Of a stretch of DNA of 64,000 nucleotides, positions 52,604 to 61,777 are shown in pieces. The notes beneath the pieces are model-generated. The model was not told the origin of the DNA. It did no database searches and saw only the letters and a list, made by a program, of their open reading frames with translations. The position numbers and the translations under genes were made by a program. Positions within the stretch are counted from its first letter, which is position 1; each line of letters begins with the position of its first letter. The stretch covers positions 144,536 through 208,535 of the forward strand of contig JAOMEO010000001.1 in the NCBI GenBank assembly GCA_028345955.1, in the 5' to 3' direction. Origin of the DNA: Candidatus Thioglobus sp. (GTDB lineage Bacteria > Pseudomonadota > Gammaproteobacteria > PS1 > Pseudothioglobaceae).

Positions 52604-54217
52604 ATGAACAAAAATCCTGCAAATTTTGTACCACTTACACCCATTTCATTCTTACACAGGACTGCAGATGTATATGGACAAAATACTTCTGTAATCTATG
52701 AAAATAGAAGATACACCTGGAGCGAATCAAGAGAAAGGTGTGTTCGTATCGCTTCAAGTTTAAATAGCCTTGGTGTTATGCCAGGAGATACAGTGTCGAT
52801 CCTCGCATTTAATACTCCAGAAATGTTTGAGTCACACTTTTCAATTCCAATGGCTGGCGCTGTTCTAAATTCGATAAATGTACGACTTGATGCTGGAACA
52901 ATTGCTCATATCCTTAACGATAGTAATGCAAAAATGCTACTTGTTGATCGGGAGCTTTTTGAGGTGGCATCTGATGCACTCTCTATTTCTTCATCAAATC
53001 CAAAAGTAGTTTTAATAAATGATGAATTTGCTGAATCAAAACCAAATGTAACTGAAAATACCATTGAATACGAATCTCTGGTTGAGAATGGCAACCCATC
53101 ATTTAAGTGGCAAAAGCCAGATGACGAATGGCAACCCTTGTCTCTTAACTATACTTCAGGGACAACTGGACAGCCCAAGGGTGTTGTATATCATCACCGC
53201 GGCTCTTATTTAATGAGCATGGGCACTGTTATTGGCTGGGAACTACCAAGCCACCCGGTATATCTATACTCGGTTCCAATGTTTCACTGTAATGGTTGGG
53301 GACATGCCTGGACAATAGCTGCAGTTGCAGGAACTGTTATATGTCTTAGAGCCTTTTCGCCCGAAAAAGTGTTTGACTTGCTAGACAAACATAATGTAAC
53401 TCATTTTGGTGGAGCGCCAATAATGCTGAACATGCTAGCCAATGCGCCAAAGAAAACAAAAAAAACTTTCGATCGTGAAATTAAAGTTATGACTGCTGGC
53501 GCTCCGCCGCCAGCAAAAGTTCTCGAAAGCATGATGTCACTAGGCTTCAATGTTATGCATGTTTATGGCCTTACTGAAACATACGGCCATATTCTTCAAG
53601 CGGCTCCACAAACTTCGTGGCTTAGCGAGACACCAGCAGGCCTTGCCAAACTAAGCTCGCGTCAAGGTGTCCGCTTTCCGATGACTGAAGATGTAAGCGT
53701 GCTCGACCAAGAGAGTGGCGAACATGTGCCGCCAGACGGCGAGACTATTGGCGAGATAGTAATCCGTTGTAACACATGTATGATGGGCTATTTAAACAAC
53801 CCACAAGCTACAAAAGAGGTGTTTGCTGACGACTGGTTTCATAGTGGCGACTTAGCTGTTGTCCATAGTGATGGTTATATTCAAATCAAAGATAGGTCGA
53901 AAGACATCATAATCTCTGGAGGAGAAAATATCTCCTCTGTAGAGGTTGAAAACGTACTTTATCAACACCCTTCAGTTGGAGAGGCAGCAGTAGTAGCAAT
54001 GCCGGATGAGACTTGGGGAGAGGTGCCTTGTGCATTTGTAGAACTAAAATCAGACCAATTGGTCTCAGAAAACGAGCTTATTGATTTTTGCAAACAAAAC
54101 ATGGCTAAATTTAAAAGACCGAAAAAAGTTGTCTTTGGGCCACTACCAAAAACCGCAACTGGGAAAATTCAAAAGCATGAGCTTAGAGCTTCAGTTAGGG
54201 GTCCTGGAGGGGTCTAA
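52604..54217 (+). CDS. AMP-binding acyl-CoA synthetase (DmdB-like possible)
   Basis: LNYTSGTTGQPKGVVYHHRGSYL; YGLTETYG; KDIIISGGENISSVEVENVLYQHPSV. Confidence 0.92.
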   Translation: MNKNPANFVPLTPISFLHRTADVYGQNTSVIYENRRYTWSESRERCVRIASSLNSLGVMPGDTVSILAFNTPEMFESHFSIPMAGAVLNSINVRLDAGTIAHILNDSNAKMLLVDRELFEVASDALSISSSNPKVVLINDEFAESKPNVTENTIEYESLVENGNPSFKWQKPDDEWQPLSLNYTSGTTGQPKGVVYHHRGSYLMSMGTVIGWELPSHPVYLYSVPMFHCNGWGHAWTIAAVAGTVICLRAFSPEKVFDLLDKHNVTHFGGAPIMLNMLANAPKKTKKTFDREIKVMTAGAPPPAKVLESMMSLGFNVMHVYGLTETYGHILQAAPQTSWLSETPAGLAKLSSRQGVRFPMTEDVSVLDQESGEHVPPDGETIGEIVIRCNTCMMGYLNNPQATKEVFADDWFHSGDLAVVHSDGYIQIKDRSKDIIISGGENISSVEVENVLYQHPSVGEAAVVAMPDETWGEVPCAFVELKSDQLVSENELIDFCKQNMAKFKRPKKVVFGPLPKTATGKIQKHELRASVRGPGGV

Positions 54218-55980
54218 TGTCAAACTATACTGCCCCAGTTGAAGACATGGGATTTGTTTTAAGAGAGGTTGTGGAACTAGAAAAACTTTGCAGCGAAACT
54301 GGTCTCGACACCTCTACAATTGACATTATTGATACCGTTCTTGATGCTGCAGGAAAGCTGGCAAAAGAAGAAATAGAGCCTATTAATAAACCTGGAGATC
54401 TAGAAGGTTTAAAAATTAATAGCGCTGGTGAGGTAACTACAGCAACTGGCTTTAAAGAGGCTTACCGTCACTACGTTGAGGGTGGGTGGGGCTCGCTGCA
54501 ATTTGACACCAGATATGGCGGCCAAGGTGTGCCATTTGTTGTTGCCGCGAGTGTACAAGAAATGTGGCACTCTGCCAATCTGTCTTGGGGTCTTTGCCCA
54601 CTTCTTACCCAAGGTGCGGTTGAGGCTATAACACATAATGCAAGCGATGAGCTGAAACAGCGCTACCTTCCAAAGCTGATATCTGGGGAATGGAGTGGCA
54701 CAATGAATCTTACAGAGAGTGATGCCGGCACCGATGTAGGCGCACTCAAAACTCGCGCGACTCCAGAGAAAGATCATTATTTAATACGCGGTCAAAAAAC
54801 ATACATCACTTGGGGTGAGCATGATATGACAGAAAATATTGTGCATTTAGTTTTAGCGCGCCTTCCTAATGCTCCTCAAGGTGTTAAAGGCATTTCTCTA
54901 TTTTTAGTGCCTAAAATATTTGTAAATGATGACGGCTCTTTAGGTGAAGCAAACGACCTTAAGGCTCTGTCTTTAGAAGATAAGATTGGAATTCATGCCT
55001 GCCCTACATGTGTAATGAGCTATGGCGACAAAACTGGCGCAATAGGTTACTTGGTAGGCGAAGAAAATAAAGGGATTGAGTGTATGTTTACAATGATGAA
55101 CAATGCCCGTCTAACTGTTGGTTTACAAGGAGTGTCAGTTTCAGAACGAGCTTACCAACAAGCACTTAGCTTTTGCAACGAGCGCGTCCAAGGAGTTGCT
55201 CCTGGACACAAAGAGGCTGGCCCAATAATTAGACACCCTGATGTCCAACGTATGTTGGCTGACATGAAATCAATAACCGAAGCTTCTCGTGCCTTGGCTT
55301 ATACAGCTTGTGCTGAAGTTGATTTCGCTGGTGGCGATTTACCAAAAGATGATCTAGATCAGCACAAAAGAAGGCTGGGCCTTCTGACTCCAATCGTTAA
55401 AGGTTGGTGCACGGAAACTGCACAAGAAGTTGCCTCTTTGAGCCTTCAATGCCATGGAGGAATGGGGTATATTGAAGAAACTGGCATTGCTCAAATTGTT
55501 AGAGATGCTCGCATATTACCAATTTACGAAGGAACAAATGGGATTCAAGCCATGGACTTAGTTGTTAGAAAAATTATTGGTGACAAAGGGCTTGCCATTA
55601 ATGAGCTGATTGTAGATATGCGTAAAAGTTTGTCCTCACTCTTACCAGACTCTCCTTTGTTAAGCTCACAAATAGCCCGCTTTAAGGGCTCTGTTGATGA
55701 CCTTGAAAAAACTGTATCTCTCTTGCTAAAACACTCTACTAATAGGAAATTTTCTGGATCAGTTGCCTTTGATGTCTTAATGATGACGAGCGCTATTACA
55801 GCCGCCTGGCAAATGCTTGTAAGTGCTGAACGGGCACAGTTGGCTTTTGAGAGCAACAAGGTTTCATCAGAGTTTTTTGATGACAAGACCACAACAGCAC
55901 AATATTTTATTGACTCTATTTTGCCCAGATATGTAGGCCACTTTATAACAATTAGCTCTACCGACACAGGAGTAAAATAA
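54217..55980 (+). CDS. acyl-CoA dehydrogenase, about 590-aa subfamily (DmdC-like possible)
   Basis: MNLTESDAGTDVGALKTRA; GYLVGEENKGIECMFTMMNNARLTVGLQG; QCHGGMGYIEETGIAQIVRDARILPIYEGTNGIQ. Confidence 0.9.
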   Translation: MSNYTAPVEDMGFVLREVVELEKLCSETGLDTSTIDIIDTVLDAAGKLAKEEIEPINKPGDLEGLKINSAGEVTTATGFKEAYRHYVEGGWGSLQFDTRYGGQGVPFVVAASVQEMWHSANLSWGLCPLLTQGAVEAITHNASDELKQRYLPKLISGEWSGTMNLTESDAGTDVGALKTRATPEKDHYLIRGQKTYITWGEHDMTENIVHLVLARLPNAPQGVKGISLFLVPKIFVNDDGSLGEANDLKALSLEDKIGIHACPTCVMSYGDKTGAIGYLVGEENKGIECMFTMMNNARLTVGLQGVSVSERAYQQALSFCNERVQGVAPGHKEAGPIIRHPDVQRMLADMKSITEASRALAYTACAEVDFAGGDLPKDDLDQHKRRLGLLTPIVKGWCTETAQEVASLSLQCHGGMGYIEETGIAQIVRDARILPIYEGTNGIQAMDLVVRKIIGDKGLAINELIVDMRKSLSSLLPDSPLLSSQIARFKGSVDDLEKTVSLLLKHSTNRKFSGSVAFDVLMMTSAITAAWQMLVSAERAQLAFESNKVSSEFFDDKTTTAQYFIDSILPRYVGHFITISSTDTGVK

Positions 55981-55985
55981 GCGAA

Positions 55986-56969
55986 ATGCCTAAAAGAATT
56001 GTTATATCTAAGATTGGTGGCCCAGAAGTTTTAAAATACGAAGATTATGAGCTTCCTCCTGCCCTTAAGCCAGACCATGTTCGTATTAAACAGCGCTCAG
56101 TTGGTTTAAACTACATTGATACTTATCATCGAAGTGGGTTGTATCCATTGCCCGCAGACCCTCCCATCTGTCCCGGACTGGAGGCTGCAGGCGAAGTAGT
56201 AGAGGTTGGCAACAATGCAAATGGTTTCAGCATTGGCGACAGGGTGTGTTATGCAGGAGCCCCTCTTGGAGCTTATTGCGAAATTAGAGACTTCCCTGCT
56301 TCAAATTTAATCAAGCTGCCCGAAGGCATTGCCGAAGATGTTGCAGCATCCATGCTCCTTCGTGGAATGACTGTAGAGTATTTGTTTGAGCGATTATATA
56401 AAATTACAAAAGATGAGTATATTCTTTTCCACGCTGCTGCTGGAGGGCTTGGATTAATCGCCTCACAATGGGCAAAATCAGTTGGCTGTAAAATGATTGG
56501 CACAGTAAGTACCGACGAAAAAGCTCAGTTGGCAAAAGACAGCGGCTGTGAGCACATAATAAACTATAAAACAGAAAATGTTGTTGAAAGAGTTAGAGAG
56601 ATAACAGAAGGCAAGGGGGTGCCGGTTGTTTATGACGGTGTAGGCAAAGACACGTTTAACGTGTCTCTTAAAAGCTTAGACTTTAGAGGCCTGTTTGTGT
56701 CATTTGGCCAGTCATCTGGAATGCCCCCTGAAGTTGACTTGCACAAAACCTTTAACCCCAAAAGCTTGTACTACACAAGACCAACACTAATGCATTATAC
56801 GAGAACCAGAGAAGAGCTAGAAAGCTCATCCGAATTGTTATTTAGTAAGATTAGAAATAACGAAATTAAAGAGCACATTTTTGCAAAAATAGGGCTTAAT
56901 AATGCCGCAGATGCTCATGAATTACTGCAATCACGCCAAGCAATAGGATCAATTGTTCTAAAGCCTTAG
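55986..56969 (+). CDS. NADPH:quinone oxidoreductase (zinc-independent MDR family)
   Basis: IVISKIGGPEVLKYEDYELPP; GLNYIDTYHRSGLYPLPADPPICPGLEAAGEV; FHAAAGGLGLIASQWAKSVGCKMIGTVSTDEK. Confidence 0.93.
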   Translation: MPKRIVISKIGGPEVLKYEDYELPPALKPDHVRIKQRSVGLNYIDTYHRSGLYPLPADPPICPGLEAAGEVVEVGNNANGFSIGDRVCYAGAPLGAYCEIRDFPASNLIKLPEGIAEDVAASMLLRGMTVEYLFERLYKITKDEYILFHAAAGGLGLIASQWAKSVGCKMIGTVSTDEKAQLAKDSGCEHIINYKTENVVERVREITEGKGVPVVYDGVGKDTFNVSLKSLDFRGLFVSFGQSSGMPPEVDLHKTFNPKSLYYTRPTLMHYTRTREELESSSELLFSKIRNNEIKEHIFAKIGLNNAADAHELLQSRQAIGSIVLKP

Positions 56970-57022
56970 TTCTTTATTTAAGCTTTCTCTTTGTCTATAG
57001 GCCATTTCAAGAAAAATAGGCT

Positions 57023-57051
57023 TTGCTAAAACTCAAAATATATGGGATAAT
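57023..57051 (+). promoter_or_regulatory. rpsB promoter, sigma-70-like with GC-rich discriminator
   Basis: TTGCTA (57023-57028), 17-nt spacer, GATAAT (57046-57051), then CTGCGCC. Confidence 0.6.
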
Positions 57052-57059
57052 CTGCGCCT

Positions 57060-57213
57060 TTCAGCAAACAAGCGTTGAAAGAAGAGCCAATTGCTTTGTT
57101 TTTTGTTGGCGTTGGTAAATTAATGTATCACACGGAGCCCCAATAGCAGCCAGGGTGCCCTCAAGTTAGGGTTGGTTGTTAGGCAACGTGGAAGTCTTAA
57201 CCCGGGAGAAAAT
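57060..57213 (+). promoter_or_regulatory. candidate structured rpsB 5' leader (S2 autoregulatory-type)
   Basis: About 150 nt G/C-richer untranslated region between promoter and ATG with helix-forming segments (e.g. cagggtgccctcaag, ggttggttgttaggcaacgtgg). Confidence 0.4.
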
Positions 57214-58191
57214 ATGGCGAAAGCGTCAATGAAAAAAATGTTAGAGGCAGGTGTGCACTTTGGACATCGAGCTCGTTTTTGGCATCCAAAAATGGAGCCC
57301 TTTATCTACGGAACCCGTAACGGTGTCCACATAATTAATTTAGAAAAAACCTTGCCTCAGTTTAACGATGTGCTTAACTTTGCTAGCAAAACTGCATCTC
57401 AAGGAGGGTCGATTCTTTTTGTTGGCACCAAAAGAGCTGCCAGCAATATTATTAAGGAGGAGGCAATACGTTGTGGCATGCCCTATGTTAATCACCGCTG
57501 GCTAGGCGGCATGATGACAAACTATAAAACAATCAAAGCGTCAATTAAGCGCCTTAAAGACCTTGAGTTTCTTGCCGAAGAAAACTTTGCTCAGTATAGC
57601 AAAAAGGAAGCCCTGGCAATGATTAGAGAAATGGAAAAACTTGAACGCAGCCTTGGCGGAATAAAAGACCTAGGAGGCATTCCTGATGTAGTTTTTGTGG
57701 TTGATATTGGACATGAGAGAAATGCTGTGCGTGAAGCACGCACATTACAACTTCCGATTATTGGTGTTGTCGACTCAAACCATAACCCAGAGGGCATCGA
57801 CTACATGATTGCTGGTAATGATGATTCAATTAGAGCAATTAGGTACTATGCAAGAGAAATTGCCAACGCCATTCTTGAAGCTAAAGCATCTATAAGCACA
57901 CCAAAAGCCTCGAAAGAAAAAGATGCAAGGCCTGAAACTAAAAAACCTGCGGCAAAGGCTAAGCCCGTTACTGTAGCTGAAACTAAAAAACCTGCGGCAA
58001 AGAAGCCTGCAGCTAAAAAAACTGCGGCAAAGGCTAAGTCCGTTACTGAAGCTGATACTAAAAAAACTGCGGCCAAGAAGCCTGCAGTAAAGAAGCCTGC
58101 AGCTAAAAAAACTGCGGCCAAGAAGCCTGCAGCTAAAAAAACTGCGGCCAAGAAGCAGAAAGCAAAAAACAGCGAAGAAACACAGCAATAG
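57214..58191 (+). CDS. rpsB: 30S ribosomal protein S2 with long Lys/Ala/Pro-rich C-terminal extension
   Basis: S2 core [38 protein letters not shown]; tail ...[50 protein letters not shown] at 57214 preferred over track start 57172. Confidence 0.95.
   Translation: MAKASMKKMLEAGVHFGHRARFWHPKMEPFIYGTRNGVHIINLEKTLPQFNDVLNFASKTASQGGSILFVGTKRAASNIIKEEAIRCGMPYVNHRWLGGMMTNYKTIKASIKRLKDLEFLAEENFAQYSKKEALAMIREMEKLERSLGGIKDLGGIPDVVFVVDIGHERNAVREARTLQLPIIGVVDSNHNPEGIDYMIAGNDDSIRAIRYYAREIANAILEAKASISTPKASKEKDARPETKKPAAKAKPVTVAETKKPAAKKPAAKKTAAKAKSVTEADTKKTAAKKPAVKKPAAKKTAAKKPAAKKTAAKKQKAKNSEETQQ
57940..58158 (+). repeat. degenerate coding repeat in rpsB tail ([11 protein letters not shown] units)
   Basis: Repeated aagaagcctgcagctaaaaaaactgcggc(c/a)aag blocks, about three near-identical copies plus shorter variants. 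Confidence 0.85.
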
Positions 58192-58201
58192 GAGATTAAA
58201 C

Positions 58202-59080
58202 ATGACAATAACTGCTGCCTTAGTAAAAGAGCTGAGGGAAAGAACAGGCGCTGGCATGATGGACTGCAAAAAGGCCCTGACTGAAGCCAACGCAGACCTT
58301 GAAGCGGCAATAGACCTAATGAGAGCCTCTGGTGCTGCAAAAGCCGCCAAAAAAGCAGGTCGTGTAGCTTCTGAAGGCATTGTAAATGTGGTTATTAGTG
58401 GTGACAAAAAAAGCGCTGTCATACTTGAGGTAAACTCTGAAACGGATTTTGTTGCAAAGGGCCAATCTTTTGTTGACTTTGTCAATGCTTTGGGAAAATT
58501 AGCGCTAAAAAATAAGCCGGAATCCGTCAAGATATTTTTAGCTCAAACGTTAGAATCAGGGGAGACAGTTGATGAAGCCAGAGAGAGTATTGTCGCCAAA
58601 ATAGGTGAAAATATTGCCGTCAGAAGGCTTCAAAGCGTTAGCATCGAAAGTGGTGTTTTAGGCACCTACAAACATGGAGAGCGCATTGCTGTTCTTGCTG
58701 TTCTTTCAGGCAATGATGTTGTTCTTGCAAAAGATATTGCAATGCATATTGCCGCCTCTAGACCAGAGTGCGTTAGTGAAGAGCAGCTTTCAGATGAAAT
58801 GCTTGAAAGAGAAAAAGCTATTTTCATAGAACAGGCAAAAGAAAGCGGGAAGCCTGACAACATCATTGAAAAAATGATTGTTGGCAGAATGAAAAAATTT
58901 GTCAACGAGGTTACTCTATACGGACAAGCCTTTGTCAAAGATCCCGACACTTCTGTTGGCGAACTTGTTAAATCTAAAAACGCTGAAGTTGTGTCTTTCG
59001 TTCGATATGAAGTTGGCGAAGGGATAGAAAAAAAGGAAGATAACTTTGTTGAAGAGGTTATGGTCCAAGCCCGTGATTAG
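58202..59080 (+). CDS. tsf: translation elongation factor Ts
   Basis: ALVKELRERTGAGMMDCKKALTEANADLEAAIDLMR; MHIAASRPECVSEEQL. Confidence 0.98.
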   Translation: MTITAALVKELRERTGAGMMDCKKALTEANADLEAAIDLMRASGAAKAAKKAGRVASEGIVNVVISGDKKSAVILEVNSETDFVAKGQSFVDFVNALGKLALKNKPESVKIFLAQTLESGETVDEARESIVAKIGENIAVRRLQSVSIESGVLGTYKHGERIAVLAVLSGNDVVLAKDIAMHIAASRPECVSEEQLSDEMLEREKAIFIEQAKESGKPDNIIEKMIVGRMKKFVNEVTLYGQAFVKDPDTSVGELVKSKNAEVVSFVRYEVGEGIEKKEDNFVEEVMVQARD

Positions 59081-59097
59081 TCTATAGTTTTATTTTC

Positions 59098-59123
59098 AAA
59101 AAGGCTGCTGCTGTGGCCTTTTT
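59098..59123 (+). terminator. Rho-independent terminator after tsf (possibly bidirectional)
   Basis: AAAAAGGC-tgctgctgtg-GCCTTTTT, 8-bp stem with T-tract, between convergent genes. Confidence 0.8.
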
Positions 59124-59148
59124 ATTGTCCTCTTTTTTTTCAAATTCA

Positions 59149-61602
59149 TTACATGTCGGACCTGTCTTTAATTATCAGCTTCATGATGGCCGGCATTAAA
59201 AAAAAGTCTGCTAAGAGCGCAACTAAAATTGCGCTTGCCGTCAAAACGCCAAAATCAAACATGTTGTTCATCTGAGAGAATGTCAGAACCAAAAACCCAA
59301 GAGCAAGCACTATTGATGTCAGTGTGATCGCCCTTCCTGTTCCCATCAAGGTCAATCTGACTGCCTTGTCAACGTCATTATATTGAAGCTCATAGCGCCG
59401 AAAATTGTGCATAAAGTGGACTGTGTCATCAACAGCCAGTCCTAATGCTATTGCTCCAATTAATAAAGTAAACATGTCCAGTGGCATCTTAAAAATAACC
59501 ATAATAGTTGAGAGAAAGAGGATGGGGAGCAGGTTTGGTATCATGCTAATCAGCCCAATTTTAATATTTCCTATCAATAGAACCATCAAAATAGTTATCA
59601 GGGAAAATGCCAGAACATAGCTCATTGCGCTACTATAGATCGCCTGTTCGAAAGTAACCGTCATCAGGGTGCCAATACCCGTAAACGAAACAACGGCCAG
59701 GCCAGCAAATTCTTTATCAAGATAGGCCTGGGCTCTGTCAATAAATATTTTGCCCTCAAGGGAATCAATAAATGGTGTTTTAAGTGTCAAACGAGCTTTT
59801 GAATAATTGGCGTCAACCAAACTTTCTAGATCATTATTTCCGCTGCTTTCAAAAAGCAAAAACTCTTGTGCAATTAGATTGGCGTCGTTAGGAACTGTAT
59901 AGTATTTATCTTGATTTTCGTTTAACGCCCTGTTCGTTTCTTTGATGATATCTACAAAACTGAGTGTTTTTCCAACAAACATGTTTCCAGTCGTAATAGT
60001 ATTAATGTTTTTCGACACCTCATCGATCTTTCTTGAAATCTCTGGGTTGTACAGGCCATTTGTTTTTCCTGTATCAATAATCACTTCAAGTGTGAGCGAT
60101 CCCCGCAGGTTTTCATCTACTGTTTCTGTTGCCACACGTGCAAAGTTGTCTTCTGGCAGCCATTGAAGTGGAAAATGAGAGAATCTAAGTTGCGTAGCAA
60201 AAATAGTTGCGCAAATAATTAGCACTGCACTTGCCGCCAGTATTAGTTTCGGCCGACCGGTTCCAATTTCACTGATGCCAATGAGCAGCCTGTCCATGAA
60301 AGTACGTCCTTTTTCGTCAGCTCTAGGCTCCAAATGAACAAACCTTGTTGTCGCTATTAGAGCAGGAAGCAAAACAAGGGTGAACAATAAGCCAATCAAA
60401 ACACCTCCGCTCGCAAAAAGCCCAAGATCGGCCACTGGCGCAACACCTGAGAACGAAAATGACCATAGTCCAGCAGCGGTTGTTAAAGAGGTCATAACAA
60501 TTGCCAAGCCAGAATGGCCCATTGCATAGCGCAACGAAGCCTTTTTGTCTTTTGTTTTAACCAGGTCTTTGTAAAAAACTGCCAACAAATGTATAGCCGC
60601 ACTGGTTACCACGGCAAGCAAAAAGGTTGGCATAATTTGAGTTGCCATAGTAAACGGAGCGGAAAAAATCGACATCAAAGAGACCGTAGTTATCAGTGTC
60701 ATTCCTACACAAATTATTGGTAAAGCCACTCCCGAAACCCTTCTAAAAAGAGCGTACAAAACGGTCATAATGACTACCATCATAAGACTAATAAACACGA
60801 TCGCATCATTTTTTAGTGCCTGCTTAAAAATGCCTGCAATTGCTGCAGAGCCTGAGAGGTAAGTTTCAAAGCTGTCCGTGTTAAAGCGCTTCATTATTTG
60901 CTGAGTTTTTGCAATTATTTGGTCATTTTCAGCATCACTAAGGTAGGTCCTTGTGTCACTTCCAGCAATAATATTAAAATCTAGCTCGTCACTAAAATCT
61001 AGCTCGTCACTAAAATCTAGCTCGTCACTAAAGCCTAGCTCGCCTGATTCATACACAGCTCCTTCGCCAGAGTAGGTCTTTGTGTCTATGGTAACCGTGG
61101 TCATTGTGAGGTCTTCGCTGTAAAGCAGATTTTTAAAAAGGCTGTTGTTTGTGATTGTATTTTTTAAATCATCAAGCTCTTCTTGAGTTTTAGGCAAAAC
61201 ATCAATTAAGGGCTCGACAACCAGCTCTCCTTGGATGCCGTATGTGTTTCTAGCATTTATCAAAGAATCAACACTCTCAATATGAGGAAGCTCGTTCTCT
61301 AGTGCCTTGTGAAAGCCATCAAGTCTTTCAAGAAACTCCAAATCAAATATACTTTTTGTTTTAACAGCAACTATTAGCTGTTCGTCGCGACCAAATTGAT
61401 CCCTAAAAAGATCGTATTCAATTCGCATAGGATCAGACTTATGCAAAAACCCTTCTGTTGAGGTGTCCATTTTTAACGCCGGCAGCTGAGTGCCTAGAGC
61501 GCCAACAAACAACAGAACTATAAGCACTGTTTTTGTCGAGTTATCATATAGCCAGTCAGAAAAGACTTCGAACTTTTTTTCGGTTTTAGATCTCCAGTTC
61601 AT
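59149..61602 (-). CDS. RND/MMPL-family exporter
   Basis: 817 aa, two TM blocks with RND motifs (GLAVDDTVHFMHNFRRYEL; MPTFLLAVVTSAAIHLLAVF). Confidence 0.9.
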   Translation of the reverse strand: MNWRSKTEKKFEVFSDWLYDNSTKTVLIVLLFVGALGTQLPALKMDTSTEGFLHKSDPMRIEYDLFRDQFGRDEQLIVAVKTKSIFDLEFLERLDGFHKALENELPHIESVDSLINARNTYGIQGELVVEPLIDVLPKTQEELDDLKNTITNNSLFKNLLYSEDLTMTTVTIDTKTYSGEGAVYESGELGFSDELDFSDELDFSDELDFNIIAGSDTRTYLSDAENDQIIAKTQQIMKRFNTDSFETYLSGSAAIAGIFKQALKNDAIVFISLMMVVIMTVLYALFRRVSGVALPIICVGMTLITTVSLMSIFSAPFTMATQIMPTFLLAVVTSAAIHLLAVFYKDLVKTKDKKASLRYAMGHSGLAIVMTSLTTAAGLWSFSFSGVAPVADLGLFASGGVLIGLLFTLVLLPALIATTRFVHLEPRADEKGRTFMDRLLIGISEIGTGRPKLILAASAVLIICATIFATQLRFSHFPLQWLPEDNFARVATETVDENLRGSLTLEVIIDTGKTNGLYNPEISRKIDEVSKNINTITTGNMFVGKTLSFVDIIKETNRALNENQDKYYTVPNDANLIAQEFLLFESSGNNDLESLVDANYSKARLTLKTPFIDSLEGKIFIDRAQAYLDKEFAGLAVVSFTGIGTLMTVTFEQAIYSSAMSYVLAFSLITILMVLLIGNIKIGLISMIPNLLPILFLSTIMVIFKMPLDMFTLLIGAIALGLAVDDTVHFMHNFRRYELQYNDVDKAVRLTLMGTGRAITLTSIVLALGFLVLTFSQMNNMFDFGVLTASAILVALLADFFLMPAIMKLIIKDRSDM
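60976..61047 (-). repeat. 18-bp in-frame tandem repeat (three exact copies + degenerate fourth) within RND exporter gene
   Basis: aaaatctagctcgtcact x3 (60976-61029) followed by aaagcctagctcgcctga; encodes GFSDELDFSDELDFSDELDF. Confidence 0.95.
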
Positions 61603-61777
61603 TTTGTATTTATATAGTTAAGGCAACATGCGACTTTTCTATAAAACAATTCAAGCTCCGATATTATATGGTACTTAAAACATTTTTTTGATGTGAAAAC
61701 CCCAAGCTAAAATTTTTATCTTGCATAAATTTATAAATTGAATTAACATCCAATTTTCTACACTCTGAGGAGGAGCA

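Noticed and set aside
57826-58530. Long antisense ORFs (234 aa and 164 aa) opposite rpsB-tsf
   Set aside because: They read the K/A/P repeat of rpsB on the opposite strand, giving repetitive [10 protein letters not shown] sequence; no plausible family or start context, so a by-product of the repeat.
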